Of a stretch of 64,000 bases of DNA, positions 42,401 to 52,408 are shown one piece after another. The notes beneath the pieces are model-generated. The model had not been told where the DNA came from. It did no database searches and saw only the letters and a program-made list of their open reading frames with translations. The stretch spans positions 1 through 64,000 of the forward strand of contig NZ_JBLZHU010000009.1 of assembly GCF_048892425.1 (NCBI RefSeq), in the 5' to 3' direction. Made by a program: the position numbers and the translations under genes. Each line of letters starts with the position of its first letter. Position 1 is the first letter of the stretch. Origin of the DNA: Pacificispira sp002696645 (GTDB taxonomy: Bacteria; Pseudomonadota; Alphaproteobacteria; UBA8366; Aestuariispiraceae).

Positions 42401-45400
42401 ATGACCAACACGGCGCAAGAAAATCAGGATCAACGGGACGGCTGGCAGTTCTGGATTGACCGGGGTGGCACGTTCACTGATGTGGTGGGGCGCAAGCCGG
42501 ATGGTACGCTGTTGACCCACAAGCTGCTGTCGGAAAATCCTGAAGCCTATTCTGATGCGGCGGTTCAGGGCATTCGTGACCTGTTGGGCCTGAAGAAGGG
42601 CGACCCTATTCCGTCTGACAAGATCGATGCTGTGAAGATGGGAACGACCGTTGCCACCAATGCGCTGTTGGAGCGCAAGGGCGACCGCACTTTGTTGGTG
42701 GTCACGAAAGGCTTCCGCGATCAATTACGCATTGCTTATCAGGCGCGCCCGCGTCTGTTCGACCGCAATATCATCCTACCGGAATTGCTGTATGACCGGG
42801 TTGAGGAAGTGGTGGAGCGGATTGATGCCAGGGATGCTGTTCTCACGCCTCTGGATTTAGACGATCTGCGCCCGAAGCTACAGGCTGCCTTTGATGATGG
42901 CATTCGCTCTGTCGCCATCGTGCTGATGCATGCCTATCGCGTGCCGGATCATGAAATTAAAATCGCCGATCTGGCGCGGGAAATCGGGTTTACTCAGGTT
43001 TCGACCAGCCATGAAACCAGTCCGCTGATTAAATTTGTCGGGCGCGGCGATACCACTGTGGTGGATGCCTATCTGTCGCCCATTCTGGGGCGCTATGTGC
43101 GTCAGGTTGCTGGTGAATTGGGCGATGTGCGCCTGCAATTCATGCAATCCAATGGCGGATTGACCGATGCGAAATTGTTCCAGGGTAAGGACGCCATCCT
43201 GTCCGGCCCTGCGGGCGGTATCGTCGGATCGGTGAAGACAGCGGAACAGGCTGGCTTCGATCAGGTCATCACCTTCGATATGGGGGGCACCTCGACCGAT
43301 GTCGCCCATTACAATGGCGAATACGAGCGGGCGTTTGAAACACTGGTCGCGGGTGTGCGGATGCGCGCGCCGATGATGCTGATCCATACTGTGGCTGCAG
43401 GTGGGGGATCGATCTGTCAGTTTGATGGCGCGCGATTCCGCGTTGGACCCGAAAGCGCAGGTGCGAATCCAGGACCGGCTGCCTATCGGCGCGGTGGTCC
43501 TTTGGCGGTGACTGATTGCAATGTGATGCTGGGGAAATTACAGCCGCAATTCTTCCCGCCCGTCTTTGGCCCCAACCAGAATGAGCCGCTGGATGCCGAT
43601 GCGGTGCATAAGAAATTCGCCGCCCTGGCGAAAGAGGTTGAGGCCGCGACGGGTGAGGCGCGCAGCCCGGAAGAGATTGCTGAAGGTTTCCTGAAAATCG
43701 CAGTCGAAAACATGGCCAATGCGATTAAGAAAATCTCCGTCCAGCGCGGCTATGATGTGACCGAATACGCGCTGCAATGCTTTGGTGGGGCCGGGGGGCA
43801 GCATGCCTGTCTGATCGCCGATACATTGGGCATGACAAAGGTTCTGATCCATCCCTTTGCGGGGGTTCTGTCGGCCTATGGCATGGGCCTGGCTGATATC
43901 CGCGCGATGCGGGAACGCTCTGTCGAACAGCCCTTGGATGAGGGCTTGTTGAGCCGGTTGAGCTCGGAATTGGATGGCATGGCCGGAGAGGCGGAGAAAG
44001 AACTGATCCGCCAGGACGTGCCAAACGATCGCACGGAAATCCTGCGCAAGGTTCATATCCGCTATGATGGGTCTGATACAGCGCTGGAAGTACTTTTTGG
44101 CTCCCTGGACGCTATGTCCGAGGCCTTTAAGGAAGCGTATCGTTCGCGGTTTGGCTTCTTGATGGGCAGCAAGGGGCTGGTTGCCTCCGCCCTGTCCGTC
44201 GAAGCAATTGGCCGGACTTTTGACCTGTCGGTGGATGATCTGGCGACCCGTCAGGCAACGCCGGAACCAATGGAGACCATCACCGCCTATATGGCTGGGA
44301 AATCGGTTCAGGCGCCCGCTTATGACCGCGATAAAATGGCCCCAGGCCAGAAGATCAAAGGCCCCGCAATCGTTGTGGAGCGGACCGGCACCAATATTGT
44401 CGAGCCCGGCTGGGAAGCGGAAATGACCGCGATTGGCAACTTAATCCTGACCCGCGTGGAGGCCCTGCCGCGCCAGGTTGCCATTGGTACGACCAGCGAC
44501 CCGGTGATGCTGGAAGTCTTCAACAATCTGTTCATGTCGATTGCCGAACAGATGGGCTATACGCTGCAAAACACGGCCTATTCGGTCAATATCAAGGAGC
44601 GTCTGGATTTCTCCTGCGCCGTCTTCGATTCCTCGGGTAATCTGATCGCCAATGCCCCCCATATGCCGGTACATCTGGGGTCCATGGGGGAAAGTGTCCG
44701 TGCCGTTGTTCGCAATAATGAAGGCGCTATCAAGCCGGGCGACGCCTATGTCCTGAACAATCCCTATAATGGCGGGACCCATTTGCCAGACGTTACCGTT
44801 GTAACCCCTGTTTTTGATGACGCAGGCAGTCGCATTCTGTTCTTTGTCGCCAGCCGCGGGCACCATTCTGATATCGGTGGCCGCACACCAGGCTCCGCAC
44901 CGCCGGATTCAAAGCATATCGACGAAGAAGGTGTGTTGATCGACAATTTCAAACTGGTCGATCAGGGCCGCTATCGGGAAGAAGATTTCCGCAAGGTCCT
45001 GTTGGGCGCAAAATATCCCGCCCGCAACCCGGATCAGAACCTGGCCGACCTGCGTGCCCAATTGGCCGCCAATGAAAAGGGCGTTCAGGAATTGGGCAAG
45101 ATGGTCGATCATTTCGGATTGGACACGGTTGAGGCCTATATGGGCCATGTGCAGGATAATGCCGAAGAATCGGTGCGCCGCGTGATTGATGTCCTGAAGG
45201 ATGGCAGTTTCGACTATCCCATGGATAATGGTCAGACCGTTCGCGTCAAGATCACCATCGACAAACCCAATCGCGGTGCGACGGTGGACTTCACCGGCAC
45301 CAGCCCTCAGGGTCAGAATAATTTCAATGCCCCGGCGGCGGTGTGTAAGGCGGCGGTATTGTACGTCTTCCGCACATTAGTCGAAGATGATATTCCGATG

Positions 45401-46048
45401 AATGAGGGGTGCTTGAAACCCATCGACATCATTCTGCCGGAAGATTGCATGCTGAACGCCCGCTATCCCGGTGCTGTGATTGCCGGGAATGTGGAAACGT
45501 CCCAGATCGTCACCGATGCGCTGTATGGCGCGCTGGGCGTGATGGCTGCAGCCCAGGGGACGATGAATAACTTCGTCTGGGGCAATGATCGGTATCAGTA
45601 TTACGAAACCGTCTGTGGTGGATCAGGGGCCGGACCGGATTTCGACGGCACCGATGCTGTGCACACCCATATGACCAACAGCCGCCTGACCGATCCGGAA
45701 ATCCTGGAATGGCGTCTGCCAGTATTGCTGGAAAGCTTTGAAATCCGTAAGGGCTCTGGCGGTGTCGGGCGTCATCATGGGGGCGATGGAGTGCGCCGGC
45801 GCGTGCGCTTCCTGGAGGCGATGGATGTCGTTATTCTGGCCAATCACCGCATCGTGCCACCCTATGGCATGGCAGGCGGGGGAGACGCCGCTGTTGGCCG
45901 CAACTGGATCGAGCGCACGGACGGCAGCATTGAGATGATGACCGCAACCGACATGCGGGCAGTTGAAGCAGGCGATGTCTTCGTATTGGAAACCCCGGGC
46001 GGCGGCGGCTATGGCAAGGCCGATGAAACAGCCCAGGCGGTGGAGTAG
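42401..46048 (+). CDS. Hydantoinase A-B fusion / 5-oxoprolinase-like protein
   Basis: 1215 residues from ATG 42401 (AAGGAAAG upstream). The N-terminal HyuA half (about 1-690) starts FWIDRGGTFTDVVG, with the actin-like ATPase block ITFDMGGTSTDVAHYNGEYE. The HyuB half (about 695-1215) starts VMLEVFNNLFMSIAEQMGYTLQNTAYSVNIKERLDFS and ends with the Gly-rich TPGGGGYGKADE. This whole-length fusion is typical of 5-oxoprolinase, which hydrolyses 5-oxoproline to glutamate with ATP; other hydantoins are possible. The gene lies in the TRAP/AzlCD region with its own operator. Confidence 0.88.
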   Translation: MTNTAQENQDQRDGWQFWIDRGGTFTDVVGRKPDGTLLTHKLLSENPEAYSDAAVQGIRDLLGLKKGDPIPSDKIDAVKMGTTVATNALLERKGDRTLLVVTKGFRDQLRIAYQARPRLFDRNIILPELLYDRVEEVVERIDARDAVLTPLDLDDLRPKLQAAFDDGIRSVAIVLMHAYRVPDHEIKIADLAREIGFTQVSTSHETSPLIKFVGRGDTTVVDAYLSPILGRYVRQVAGELGDVRLQFMQSNGGLTDAKLFQGKDAILSGPAGGIVGSVKTAEQAGFDQVITFDMGGTSTDVAHYNGEYERAFETLVAGVRMRAPMMLIHTVAAGGGSICQFDGARFRVGPESAGANPGPAAYRRGGPLAVTDCNVMLGKLQPQFFPPVFGPNQNEPLDADAVHKKFAALAKEVEAATGEARSPEEIAEGFLKIAVENMANAIKKISVQRGYDVTEYALQCFGGAGGQHACLIADTLGMTKVLIHPFAGVLSAYGMGLADIRAMRERSVEQPLDEGLLSRLSSELDGMAGEAEKELIRQDVPNDRTEILRKVHIRYDGSDTALEVLFGSLDAMSEAFKEAYRSRFGFLMGSKGLVASALSVEAIGRTFDLSVDDLATRQATPEPMETITAYMAGKSVQAPAYDRDKMAPGQKIKGPAIVVERTGTNIVEPGWEAEMTAIGNLILTRVEALPRQVAIGTTSDPVMLEVFNNLFMSIAEQMGYTLQNTAYSVNIKERLDFSCAVFDSSGNLIANAPHMPVHLGSMGESVRAVVRNNEGAIKPGDAYVLNNPYNGGTHLPDVTVVTPVFDDAGSRILFFVASRGHHSDIGGRTPGSAPPDSKHIDEEGVLIDNFKLVDQGRYREEDFRKVLLGAKYPARNPDQNLADLRAQLAANEKGVQELGKMVDHFGLDTVEAYMGHVQDNAEESVRRVIDVLKDGSFDYPMDNGQTVRVKITIDKPNRGATVDFTGTSPQGQNNFNAPAAVCKAAVLYVFRTLVEDDIPMNEGCLKPIDIILPEDCMLNARYPGAVIAGNVETSQIVTDALYGALGVMAAAQGTMNNFVWGNDRYQYYETVCGGSGAGPDFDGTDAVHTHMTNSRLTDPEILEWRLPVLLESFEIRKGSGGVGRHHGGDGVRRRVRFLEAMDVVILANHRIVPPYGMAGGGDAAVGRNWIERTDGSIEMMTATDMRAVEAGDVFVLETPGGGGYGKADETAQAVE

Positions 46049-46052
46049 GCCA

Positions 46053-46562
46053 ATGACCAAAAGCCGTATCGTCTCTTCCTCGCATCTGGTTTCCGAAAAG
46101 GCCGCAGAACTGAGTGAGTATGAATATGGCCTTATGGTCAGTTGGCATGCCTTCCAACGCTGGGTATCGCGCTGCATGGCGGCGGCTGGTTATGCGGATC
46201 TGGCGTCACTGGATATTCTGGTGCTGCATTCGGTTAATCACCGCAACAGGGCCAAGCGCCTGGCGGATATTTGCTTTACGCTGAATGTGGAAGATACCCA
46301 TACGGTCACATACGCGTTGAAGAAGCTGTTAAAGGCGGATCTGGTCACTGCTGAGAAGCGGGGAAAGGAGGTTTTTTACACAACCTCAGACCAGGGCCGG
46401 GATGCCTGTCAGAAATATCGTGAGGTCCGGGAGGCGTGTTTGGTGGATGCCTTTCAGGGCCTTGGGGGTGTAGACTCTCAGGAAATTACCGATGCGGCCA
46501 GGACCTTGCGGGCGCTCAGTGGCCTGTACGATCAGGCCGCGCGCAGTGCAACCAGCCTGTGA
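46053..46562 (+). CDS. MarR-like winged helix DNA-binding protein
   Basis: 169 residues from ATG 46053, 4 bp after the hydantoinase stop. Winged helix features: FQRWVSRCMAAAGYADLASLDILVLHSVNHRNRAKRLADICFTL, then ALKKLLKADLVTAEKRGKEVFYTTSDQG. Its position as the last gene of the hydantoinase unit makes it a good candidate for binding the two 21-bp operators. Confidence 0.8.
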   Translation: MTKSRIVSSSHLVSEKAAELSEYEYGLMVSWHAFQRWVSRCMAAAGYADLASLDILVLHSVNHRNRAKRLADICFTLNVEDTHTVTYALKKLLKADLVTAEKRGKEVFYTTSDQGRDACQKYREVREACLVDAFQGLGGVDSQEITDAARTLRALSGLYDQAARSATSL

Positions 46563-46754
46563 TCTGAAGCACGCATCCTAAGAGAATTTCTCTTTTTCAG
46601 GGTATTGTGATCAATAATTGCGTCTCTTCGGCGCTGCTTCATGATTTTCGGTCTTTCTTTGAAGACCTGTAGAATCCCCCTTTTTTCCGATCAAAATCAG
46701 GCTCATATTTTGGGTAATAATATTTCAACTTCACCAAACAGAGGAGAAGTCCCC

Positions 46755-47816
46755 ATGAGTGTGTTTTCGTCGAAAAGCTTTGATGGTCATGAAACCGTCG
46801 CCTTTCACAGTGATGCGAAAACCGGTTTGCAGGCGATTATCGCCCTGCACAGCACGACCCTTGGCCCGGCCCTGGGGGGCTGTCGCATGTGGGACTATGT
46901 GGATGATGAAGCTGCGCTGACCGATGTGCTGCGCCTGTCGCGGGGCATGTCTTTCAAGAACGCGCTGGCCGGTCTGCCCTGGGGCGGTGGCAAGTCTGTC
47001 ATTATGGGGAATGCCAAGACCGATAAGACGCCCGCCATGATGCGCGCAATGGGGCGTTTTGTGGAAAGCCTGGGTGGCCGCTATATCGTGGCGGAAGATG
47101 TTGGCACCAGTCCTGAAGATATGTTGGAGGTCTCTAAGGAAACCCCTCATGTGCGCGGTGTGAAAGGGGTCGGTTTTGATCCGTCACCCGGCACCGCCTA
47201 TGGCGTATTCAAAGGCCTTGAGGCGACTGTGCGCGCCCGGTTGGGTGCAACGGACCTGCAAGGCATCCGTGTCGCCGTTCAGGGTCTGGGGCATGTTGGC
47301 TATGATCTGGCGCGCCAGCTTCATGAGGCCGGTGCTGTCCTGACCGTCACCGATATCGATCAGGCAGCCTTGGCGAAGGCAGAGTCAGAATTCAACGCAA
47401 CCGTGGTCGGTCTGGACGATATCTATGATGCCGATGTTGATGTTTATGCGCCCTGTGCGCTGGGGGCGTCGATCAATGACAAGACTGTGGATCGATTGCG
47501 CGCCAGTGTTGTGGCTGGGGCTGCCAACAACCAGTTGGCCGAAGATCGCCACGGGGATCGCCTCGCCCAGCGCGGTATTCTCTATGCGCCCGATTATGTG
47601 ATTAATGCCGGTGGGGTGATCCACATCTATCACGAAGGTCCGAATTTTGATCGGGAAACGACCTTTGCGCATATCGCGCAGATTGGGGTCACCCTGGAAG
47701 AAATCTATCAGCGGGCCAAGAAGGAAGGCATCGCGACCCATATCGCCGCAGACCGATTGGCGCTTGATCGATTGAACCCGGCTGGGCACTCTGCGGGTCT
47801 ACACGCCGCAGAATAG
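46755..47816 (+). CDS. Leu/Phe/Val dehydrogenase family protein
   Basis: 353 residues from ATG 46755 (GAGGAGAAG upstream). Glu/Leu/Phe/Val dehydrogenase features: GLGPALGGCRMWDY, catalytic lysines K68 and K80 in SFKNALAGLPWGGGKS, and the Rossmann GLGHVGYDLA. Oxidatively deaminates branched-chain or aromatic amino acids with NAD+, fitting with the neighbouring amino acid exporter. A promoter gap of 192 bp suggests its own regulation. Confidence 0.9.
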   Translation: MSVFSSKSFDGHETVAFHSDAKTGLQAIIALHSTTLGPALGGCRMWDYVDDEAALTDVLRLSRGMSFKNALAGLPWGGGKSVIMGNAKTDKTPAMMRAMGRFVESLGGRYIVAEDVGTSPEDMLEVSKETPHVRGVKGVGFDPSPGTAYGVFKGLEATVRARLGATDLQGIRVAVQGLGHVGYDLARQLHEAGAVLTVTDIDQAALAKAESEFNATVVGLDDIYDADVDVYAPCALGASINDKTVDRLRASVVAGAANNQLAEDRHGDRLAQRGILYAPDYVINAGGVIHIYHEGPNFDRETTFAHIAQIGVTLEEIYQRAKKEGIATHIAADRLALDRLNPAGHSAGLHAAE

Positions 47817-47828
47817 GGATCCCGTTCC

Positions 47829-48359
47829 ATGACCGCTGAACCGATCATCCTGGCCTATGCTGGGAAGACGCCAAAGATCGATCCCAGCGCCTATATTGCC
47901 CCAGGGGCGGTGCTGGTTGGTGATGTCACGATCGGGGCAGGCGTCAGTATCTGGTTTGGCTGTGTCCTGCGCGGTGATGATCAAAGCATCACTGTTGGCG
48001 ATGGGTCGAATGTTCAGGATGGCACGGTTGTTCATGTCACCCTGGATACAGGGCCCACTGTGATCGGACAGAATGTGACGGTTGGGCATGGGGCCAGGCT
48101 GCATGGCTGCACGCTGGAGGATGGATGCCTGGTCGGGATCGGGGCCATCGTGCTGGATGGGGCTGTCGTGGGACAGGGTGCCTTTGTTGCTGCGGGCGCT
48201 TTGGTCGCACCAAACAAGAAGATTCCTTCCGGCGAGTTATGGGCAGGCAATCCTGCCCGGAAATTGCGCGATCTTCGCCCTGAAGATACCGACTTTCTGG
48301 TCTTTGATGCACAGCATTACCAGCGTCTTACCCGGCAATATCGTGATGGGTCGCAATAG
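47829..48359 (+). CDS. Gamma-class carbonic anhydrase family protein
   Basis: 176 residues of left-handed beta-helix hexapeptide repeats. Zinc-type histidines H69, H87 and H92 (VVHVT and GHGARLHG) are present, as in gamma carbonic anhydrase-like proteins (YrdA/PaaY). Probably a homotrimer. 12 bp downstream of the dehydrogenase gene, so likely in the same transcript. Confidence 0.88.
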   Translation: MTAEPIILAYAGKTPKIDPSAYIAPGAVLVGDVTIGAGVSIWFGCVLRGDDQSITVGDGSNVQDGTVVHVTLDTGPTVIGQNVTVGHGARLHGCTLEDGCLVGIGAIVLDGAVVGQGAFVAAGALVAPNKKIPSGELWAGNPARKLRDLRPEDTDFLVFDAQHYQRLTRQYRDGSQ

Positions 48360-48503
48360 CGGCGTTAGTGCAAATGGCACGGTTCTAGCATTGGCTGGGC
48401 GAGATGCTTGCGCGGTCTAAAAGCTGCGCTACGGTACTTTCTGCTAAATGCCCTGCGGCCCTATCAAGTGAATTGGCGAATGATGGATAGATCGACTATA
48501 ATT

Positions 48504-49838
48504 ATGCGCATGAAACGTGGAACCAAACTTCTCCTTGCGGCGGGATTTGCCGGTGTCGTTGCGGTTGCCTGTGTCGTGGGCGGCGGTATCTCCGCACCGG
48601 ACGCGCGCGATACGGCCGCAAAAATGGATCAGTTTATCAGCGCCTATCGCGGGGGGCGGATCGGTCCAGAAGATCCCCATCGCGCCGACAGTCGCCTTTT
48701 CGCTCAGGCCTATCAGCGCGTCCGATATGCTTATGTTCGACCGACAGAGGATGTCGATTTGATGAAATCGGCAGAGGAGGGGATGCGGGAAAGCTTCCCA
48801 GACCCGACGGTGGCGTCGGACTCCGATTTGGTCGAGGCCGCGATCAACGGGATGATGCATTCGCTGGACGATTATTCTGTCTATATGGACCGAGATGCCT
48901 TTCAGAAATTGAATCAGGAGATCAATGGGGCATTTGGCGGTTTGGGGATTGAGATTAAGAAGGACCCCAAAGGGCTGGCGGTAATTTCCCCCATCGATGG
49001 GACGCCAGCGATGCGCGCGGGCGTGAAGTCTGGCGATGTCTTAACCCATGCCGACGGCGTTTCGCTGGCGGAAATGGATTTGCGCGATTCTGTTGAACTG
49101 CTGCGCGGCCCGCCTGGATCGGTGATTACCGTCACCATCGCACGGGAAGGCCAGGCGGATTTCGATCTGCCACTGACCCGGGAGGTTATTCGCATTCAGC
49201 GTGTGCGATATAGAATTGAAGACGATGGGATTGCCTATCTGCGCATTACCCATTTCGTGCGCGATACAGGCAGCGCGCTGCGCCGCGCCATGTCGGAGTT
49301 GAAACAACAGGCCGGGCCGAACGGCTTGAAAGGCTATGTGGTTGACCTGCGCAGCAATCCGGGCGGCCTGTTGGATGAAAGTATCGATGTCGCGGGAGCC
49401 TTTCTCAGAGGGGGGCTGGTTGTTTCCACGCGCAGCCGGACAGATAGTCAGGAATTTGATGCCGATTATGCAGATCCCAGCGAAGGCCTGCCGGTCGTCG
49501 TTTTGATCAATAAAGGCTCGGCCAGTGCATCAGAGATTGTCGCCGGTGCAATCAAATATCGCGACCGCGGTCTGGTGATCGGCGAGCGCAGCTATGGCAA
49601 AGGCTCTGTTCAAACGACCTATGAATTCAGCGGCGGCGGCGGTCTAAAACTGACGACGGCGCTGTATTATACGCCCAGTGGCAAGTCGGTTGACGGGGGC
49701 ATCGAACCCACCATTGCCGTGCTGGATGATCCAGAGACGGAGGAAGTGGATGAGGCCTTGGATAAGGCGTTGAGCCTTGTGAAAGATCTGTCCAGCGGAG
49801 CCTTGACCCTGGCACCTTCCGGCGTTGTGCAGAACTAA
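48504..49838 (+). CDS. S41 family C-terminal processing peptidase (CtpA-like)
   Basis: 444 residues from ATG 48504; ATGs at 48483 and 48510 are other possible starts. An N-terminal signal or membrane segment (LLLAAGFAGVVAVACVVGGG) is followed by a PDZ domain (about 135-215, FGGLGIEIKKD, GTPAMRAGVKSGDVL) and the S41 domain with the Ser-Lys dyad in NKGSASASEIVAGAIK and GERSYGKGSVQT. Processes periplasmic proteins and peptidoglycan hydrolases. The protein ends in a short divergent tail. Confidence 0.9.
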   Translation: MRMKRGTKLLLAAGFAGVVAVACVVGGGISAPDARDTAAKMDQFISAYRGGRIGPEDPHRADSRLFAQAYQRVRYAYVRPTEDVDLMKSAEEGMRESFPDPTVASDSDLVEAAINGMMHSLDDYSVYMDRDAFQKLNQEINGAFGGLGIEIKKDPKGLAVISPIDGTPAMRAGVKSGDVLTHADGVSLAEMDLRDSVELLRGPPGSVITVTIAREGQADFDLPLTREVIRIQRVRYRIEDDGIAYLRITHFVRDTGSALRRAMSELKQQAGPNGLKGYVVDLRSNPGGLLDESIDVAGAFLRGGLVVSTRSRTDSQEFDADYADPSEGLPVVVLINKGSASASEIVAGAIKYRDRGLVIGERSYGKGSVQTTYEFSGGGGLKLTTALYYTPSGKSVDGGIEPTIAVLDDPETEEVDEALDKALSLVKDLSSGALTLAPSGVVQN

Positions 49839-49843
49839 AGCCT

Positions 49844-50356
49844 ATGACAGCATTTCAGATTGTCCCTGCCGGACCGGGCGATATGGTGAAAATCGGTCCT
49901 TTGGTCGCCGAAATGCTGGCTTTCTATAAAACACCAATGCCTGTTGAAGAGGCTGAACTTGCGACCATTCTGGAACAGGATGGCCCGGCAGGGGCGGGTG
50001 CCTATGACTGTCTTATTGCCTGGACCCAGCCAGGAGAGCAATCGAAGCCCCTCGGCTTTGCAATGTATTCGACCGTCTATGAAGCGGCCTTTGTGGGAAA
50101 TGGGATTTTCCTGCGGGACCTCTATGTGACAGAGGAAGCGCGTGGCAAACGGGTTGGAAAGGCCCTGATGACGCATCTGGCGCAAATTTGTCTGGACCAG
50201 GGATATCGCCGTATCGACTGGCATGCTGATAGACTGGATCTGCATGCCCGCGCATTTTACGAGTTGATTGCGCCGGACAGTTTCAAACTCAATCGGTTAA
50301 GCTATCGCGTTGAAGGGGATGCGCTCACTGCGCTGGCCTCCATTCCTATTGAATAA
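49844..50356 (+). CDS. GNAT family N-acetyltransferase
   Basis: 170 residues. Acetyl-CoA binding block IFLRDLYVTEEARGKRVGKALM (R/Q-x-x-G-x-G/A) and YRRIDWHADRLDLHARAFYELIA. It resembles diamine acetyltransferases (SpeG/SSAT-like) in layout, so a polyamine target is possible given the transporter to the right; this is inference. It begins 5 bp after the protease stop. Confidence 0.8.
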   Translation: MTAFQIVPAGPGDMVKIGPLVAEMLAFYKTPMPVEEAELATILEQDGPAGAGAYDCLIAWTQPGEQSKPLGFAMYSTVYEAAFVGNGIFLRDLYVTEEARGKRVGKALMTHLAQICLDQGYRRIDWHADRLDLHARAFYELIAPDSFKLNRLSYRVEGDALTALASIPIE

Positions 50357-50452
50357 AAATGACAAAAGTCTTTCCATTTTATTAAGAAGACGCACTGTAA
50401 GATACGGTACATCGTCGCACGTGATGGAAAAGAATGCACAGGTTTAAGGCTC

Positions 50453-50824
50453 ATGACAGCATCTGCACCAATACTGATAGTTGAAGATAATATCATCAAT
50501 ATGAGGTTGTTCAGCGATCTTCTCGTGGCGCTGGGCTATACCGTCTTTAAGGCCGGTGATGCGGAAAAGGCCCTGGAATTGCTGAAGGAAATTCGCCCTG
50601 GTGCGATTATAATGGATATCCAACTGCCGGGTATGTCAGGGGTGGAATGCACGAAGGCCATTCGGGCGAATCCTGACCTTGCAGATATTCCCATCATCGC
50701 TGTTACCGCGTTTGCCATGGCAGGGGATGAAGCACGGTTTCTGAAAGCGGGCTGCGATGATTATCTGTCCAAACCTATATCCGTTCCTGTTTTCGTAGAA
50801 ACGGTCGCCCGGCATTATCGTTAA
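50453..50824 (+). CDS. Single-domain response regulator, DivK-like
   Basis: 123 residues, receiver only. Acidic pocket E11/D12, phospho-acceptor D55 (MDIQLPG), T85 and K107 (SKPIS). The run NIINMRLFSDLLVALGYTV and PIIAVTAFAMAGDEARFL closely resemble DivK of alphaproteobacteria, which controls the DivJ/PleC/CckA phosphorelay. A 96-bp promoter gap separates it from the GNAT gene, which it follows. Confidence 0.85.
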   Translation: MTASAPILIVEDNIINMRLFSDLLVALGYTVFKAGDAEKALELLKEIRPGAIIMDIQLPGMSGVECTKAIRANPDLADIPIIAVTAFAMAGDEARFLKAGCDDYLSKPISVPVFVETVARHYR

Positions 50825-50825
50825 A

Positions 50826-51374
50826 TCAACTCACAGAGAGTTTTTTAAGAGCCGACTCTAACCAGGTGATGCGCCGGTCGGCCTGTTCAATGTCAATTGC
50901 CAGCCAGTCTGCGATGGGATGTTCCCCGAATTCTTTGACCAGCTCTGCGGCACGGGCACGTTCGGTACGGACGATATCACTCAACAGGTCCAATTGGTCT
51001 TCCTGTGCCTCTTTTGGCAGATAGGTAAGAAACCGCAGTTTCAGTAGCAGTACCAAACGCCCGACATCATTTATCGGTGCTCTCAGTTGCGCACTCATCA
51101 GGTCTTCAAAAAGGCTGCGACCGGACTCCGTAATACGCAAAAGGGCGCGTTCATCATTTTCCGCATGTTCAACTGCGTCGGCCAACCCCTCTATTCGCAA
51201 CAATTCCAGCGAGGACCCCAACAGATCCAGAGAGGGGCCTACGATACGTTGGGTGAAGAAACGAATTTCAGTCGCCAGATCGCCATAGCGGCAATCCTTT
51301 TCCATCAATGCGCCCAGGGCGAGCAGTCGGACCGCTTCGCCAGGGACCAAACTTCTATCGCCATACATCAGCAT
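50826..51374 (-). CDS. PadR-like winged helix protein
   Basis: 182 residues from ATG 51374; the frame extends to 51497 but the extra N-terminal 41 residues look non-coding. The N-terminal part (ALGALMEKDCRYGDLATEIRFFTQ ... LLGSSLELLRIEGL) looks like the winged helix of PadR-type regulators; the C-terminal half is helical. Convergent with the DivK-like gene (1-bp gap) and beyond the transporter operon on the same strand. Possible regulator of that operon. Confidence 0.55.
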   Translation of the reverse strand: MLMYGDRSLVPGEAVRLLALGALMEKDCRYGDLATEIRFFTQRIVGPSLDLLGSSLELLRIEGLADAVEHAENDERALLRITESGRSLFEDLMSAQLRAPINDVGRLVLLLKLRFLTYLPKEAQEDQLDLLSDIVRTERARAAELVKEFGEHPIADWLAIDIEQADRRITWLESALKKLSVS

Positions 51375-51548
51375 ACTTTCTATTAGTTGCGAGTCGCTCG
51401 CAACAGACTTAAGGCCTTCGCCGCAGAAAATCCAGAAATGATTTTCGCAATGCGTCCAATACGATGGAACGCTATCCAAATGCCTTAGGAACAGCAATGC
51501 GGATTGCTGACAGTCAGCGCATTTTATGATGCAGTTACTCGGTGCAAA

Positions 51549-52403
51549 TTACCCTGGTGACATGCCCCGCAACCGCTCGGAACGGCGACGTAACAGTTCC
51601 AGCGTGCTGAGCAGCAGGATGGATATCGCGATCAGCACGGTTGCAACGGCCAGAATGGTCGGGGATATCTGCTCCCGCAGGCCCGTGAACATCTGCCAGG
51701 GTAAGGTTTTCTGTCCTGCCGATCCAACGAATAGCACGACCACAACCTCGTCAAAGGAGGTGATGAAGGCAAACAGGCCACCGGAGATAACACCGGGCAG
51801 GATCAGGGGCATCTGAACCTTAACGAAAGTTGTGACCGGATTGGCCCCCAGACTGGCAGCCGCCCGAACCAGACTTCGGTCGAAACCAACCAGCGTGGCC
51901 GTGACGGTAATGATAACAAAGGGCGTTCCCAGGGCGGCATGCGCCAGAACCACGCCCCAATAGGTGCCCTGCAGGCCGATGCGGGAATAAAAGAAATACA
52001 TGCCTGCAGCAGAGATAATCAGCGGCACGATCATCGGCGAAATCAGGATCGCCATGATCGCCCCTTTGAATGGGACATGCTGTTGTGACAGGCCAATTGC
52101 AGCCAGGGTGCCAAGACCGGTGGACAGCAATGTCGCCATTGGGGCAATGCGCAAACTGTTCCCCAATGCGCCCTGCCAATCGGAATTGGTGAAGAAGTCA
52201 TTGTAGTGCTTCAACGAATAGCCGTCTGGATCCAATGCCAGCATTGCTTTGGTAAAGGTGAAAAAGTCTTCAGCGTTAAAGCTGAGCGGTACAATCACCA
52301 TGATCGGCAACATCAGGAAGATGAAAATCAAGGTACAGATCGTCCGGAACCCGTAGTGCCAGGCAATTTGCGCCGATGATGCGTAGGGAGGAAGAGCAGC
52401 CAT
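51549..52403 (-). CDS. Polyamine-type ABC transporter permease (PotC-like)
   Basis: 284 residues, six helices, with the permease EAA loop (SLGANPVTTFVKVQMPLILPG). Second permease of the operon, directly after the PotB-like gene (5-bp gap). Small cytoplasmic C-terminus. Confidence 0.88.
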   Translation of the reverse strand: MAALPPYASSAQIAWHYGFRTICTLIFIFLMLPIMVIVPLSFNAEDFFTFTKAMLALDPDGYSLKHYNDFFTNSDWQGALGNSLRIAPMATLLSTGLGTLAAIGLSQQHVPFKGAIMAILISPMIVPLIISAAGMYFFYSRIGLQGTYWGVVLAHAALGTPFVIITVTATLVGFDRSLVRAAASLGANPVTTFVKVQMPLILPGVISGGLFAFITSFDEVVVVLFVGSAGQKTLPWQMFTGLREQISPTILAVATVLIAISILLLSTLELLRRRSERLRGMSPG

Positions 52404-52408
52404 TGATT

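Noticed and set aside
46604..46622. A third copy of the 21-bp operator in front of the Leu/Phe/Val dehydrogenase
   Set aside because: Only ATCAATAA and a nearby TTG match; this is within chance for an AT-rich gap.
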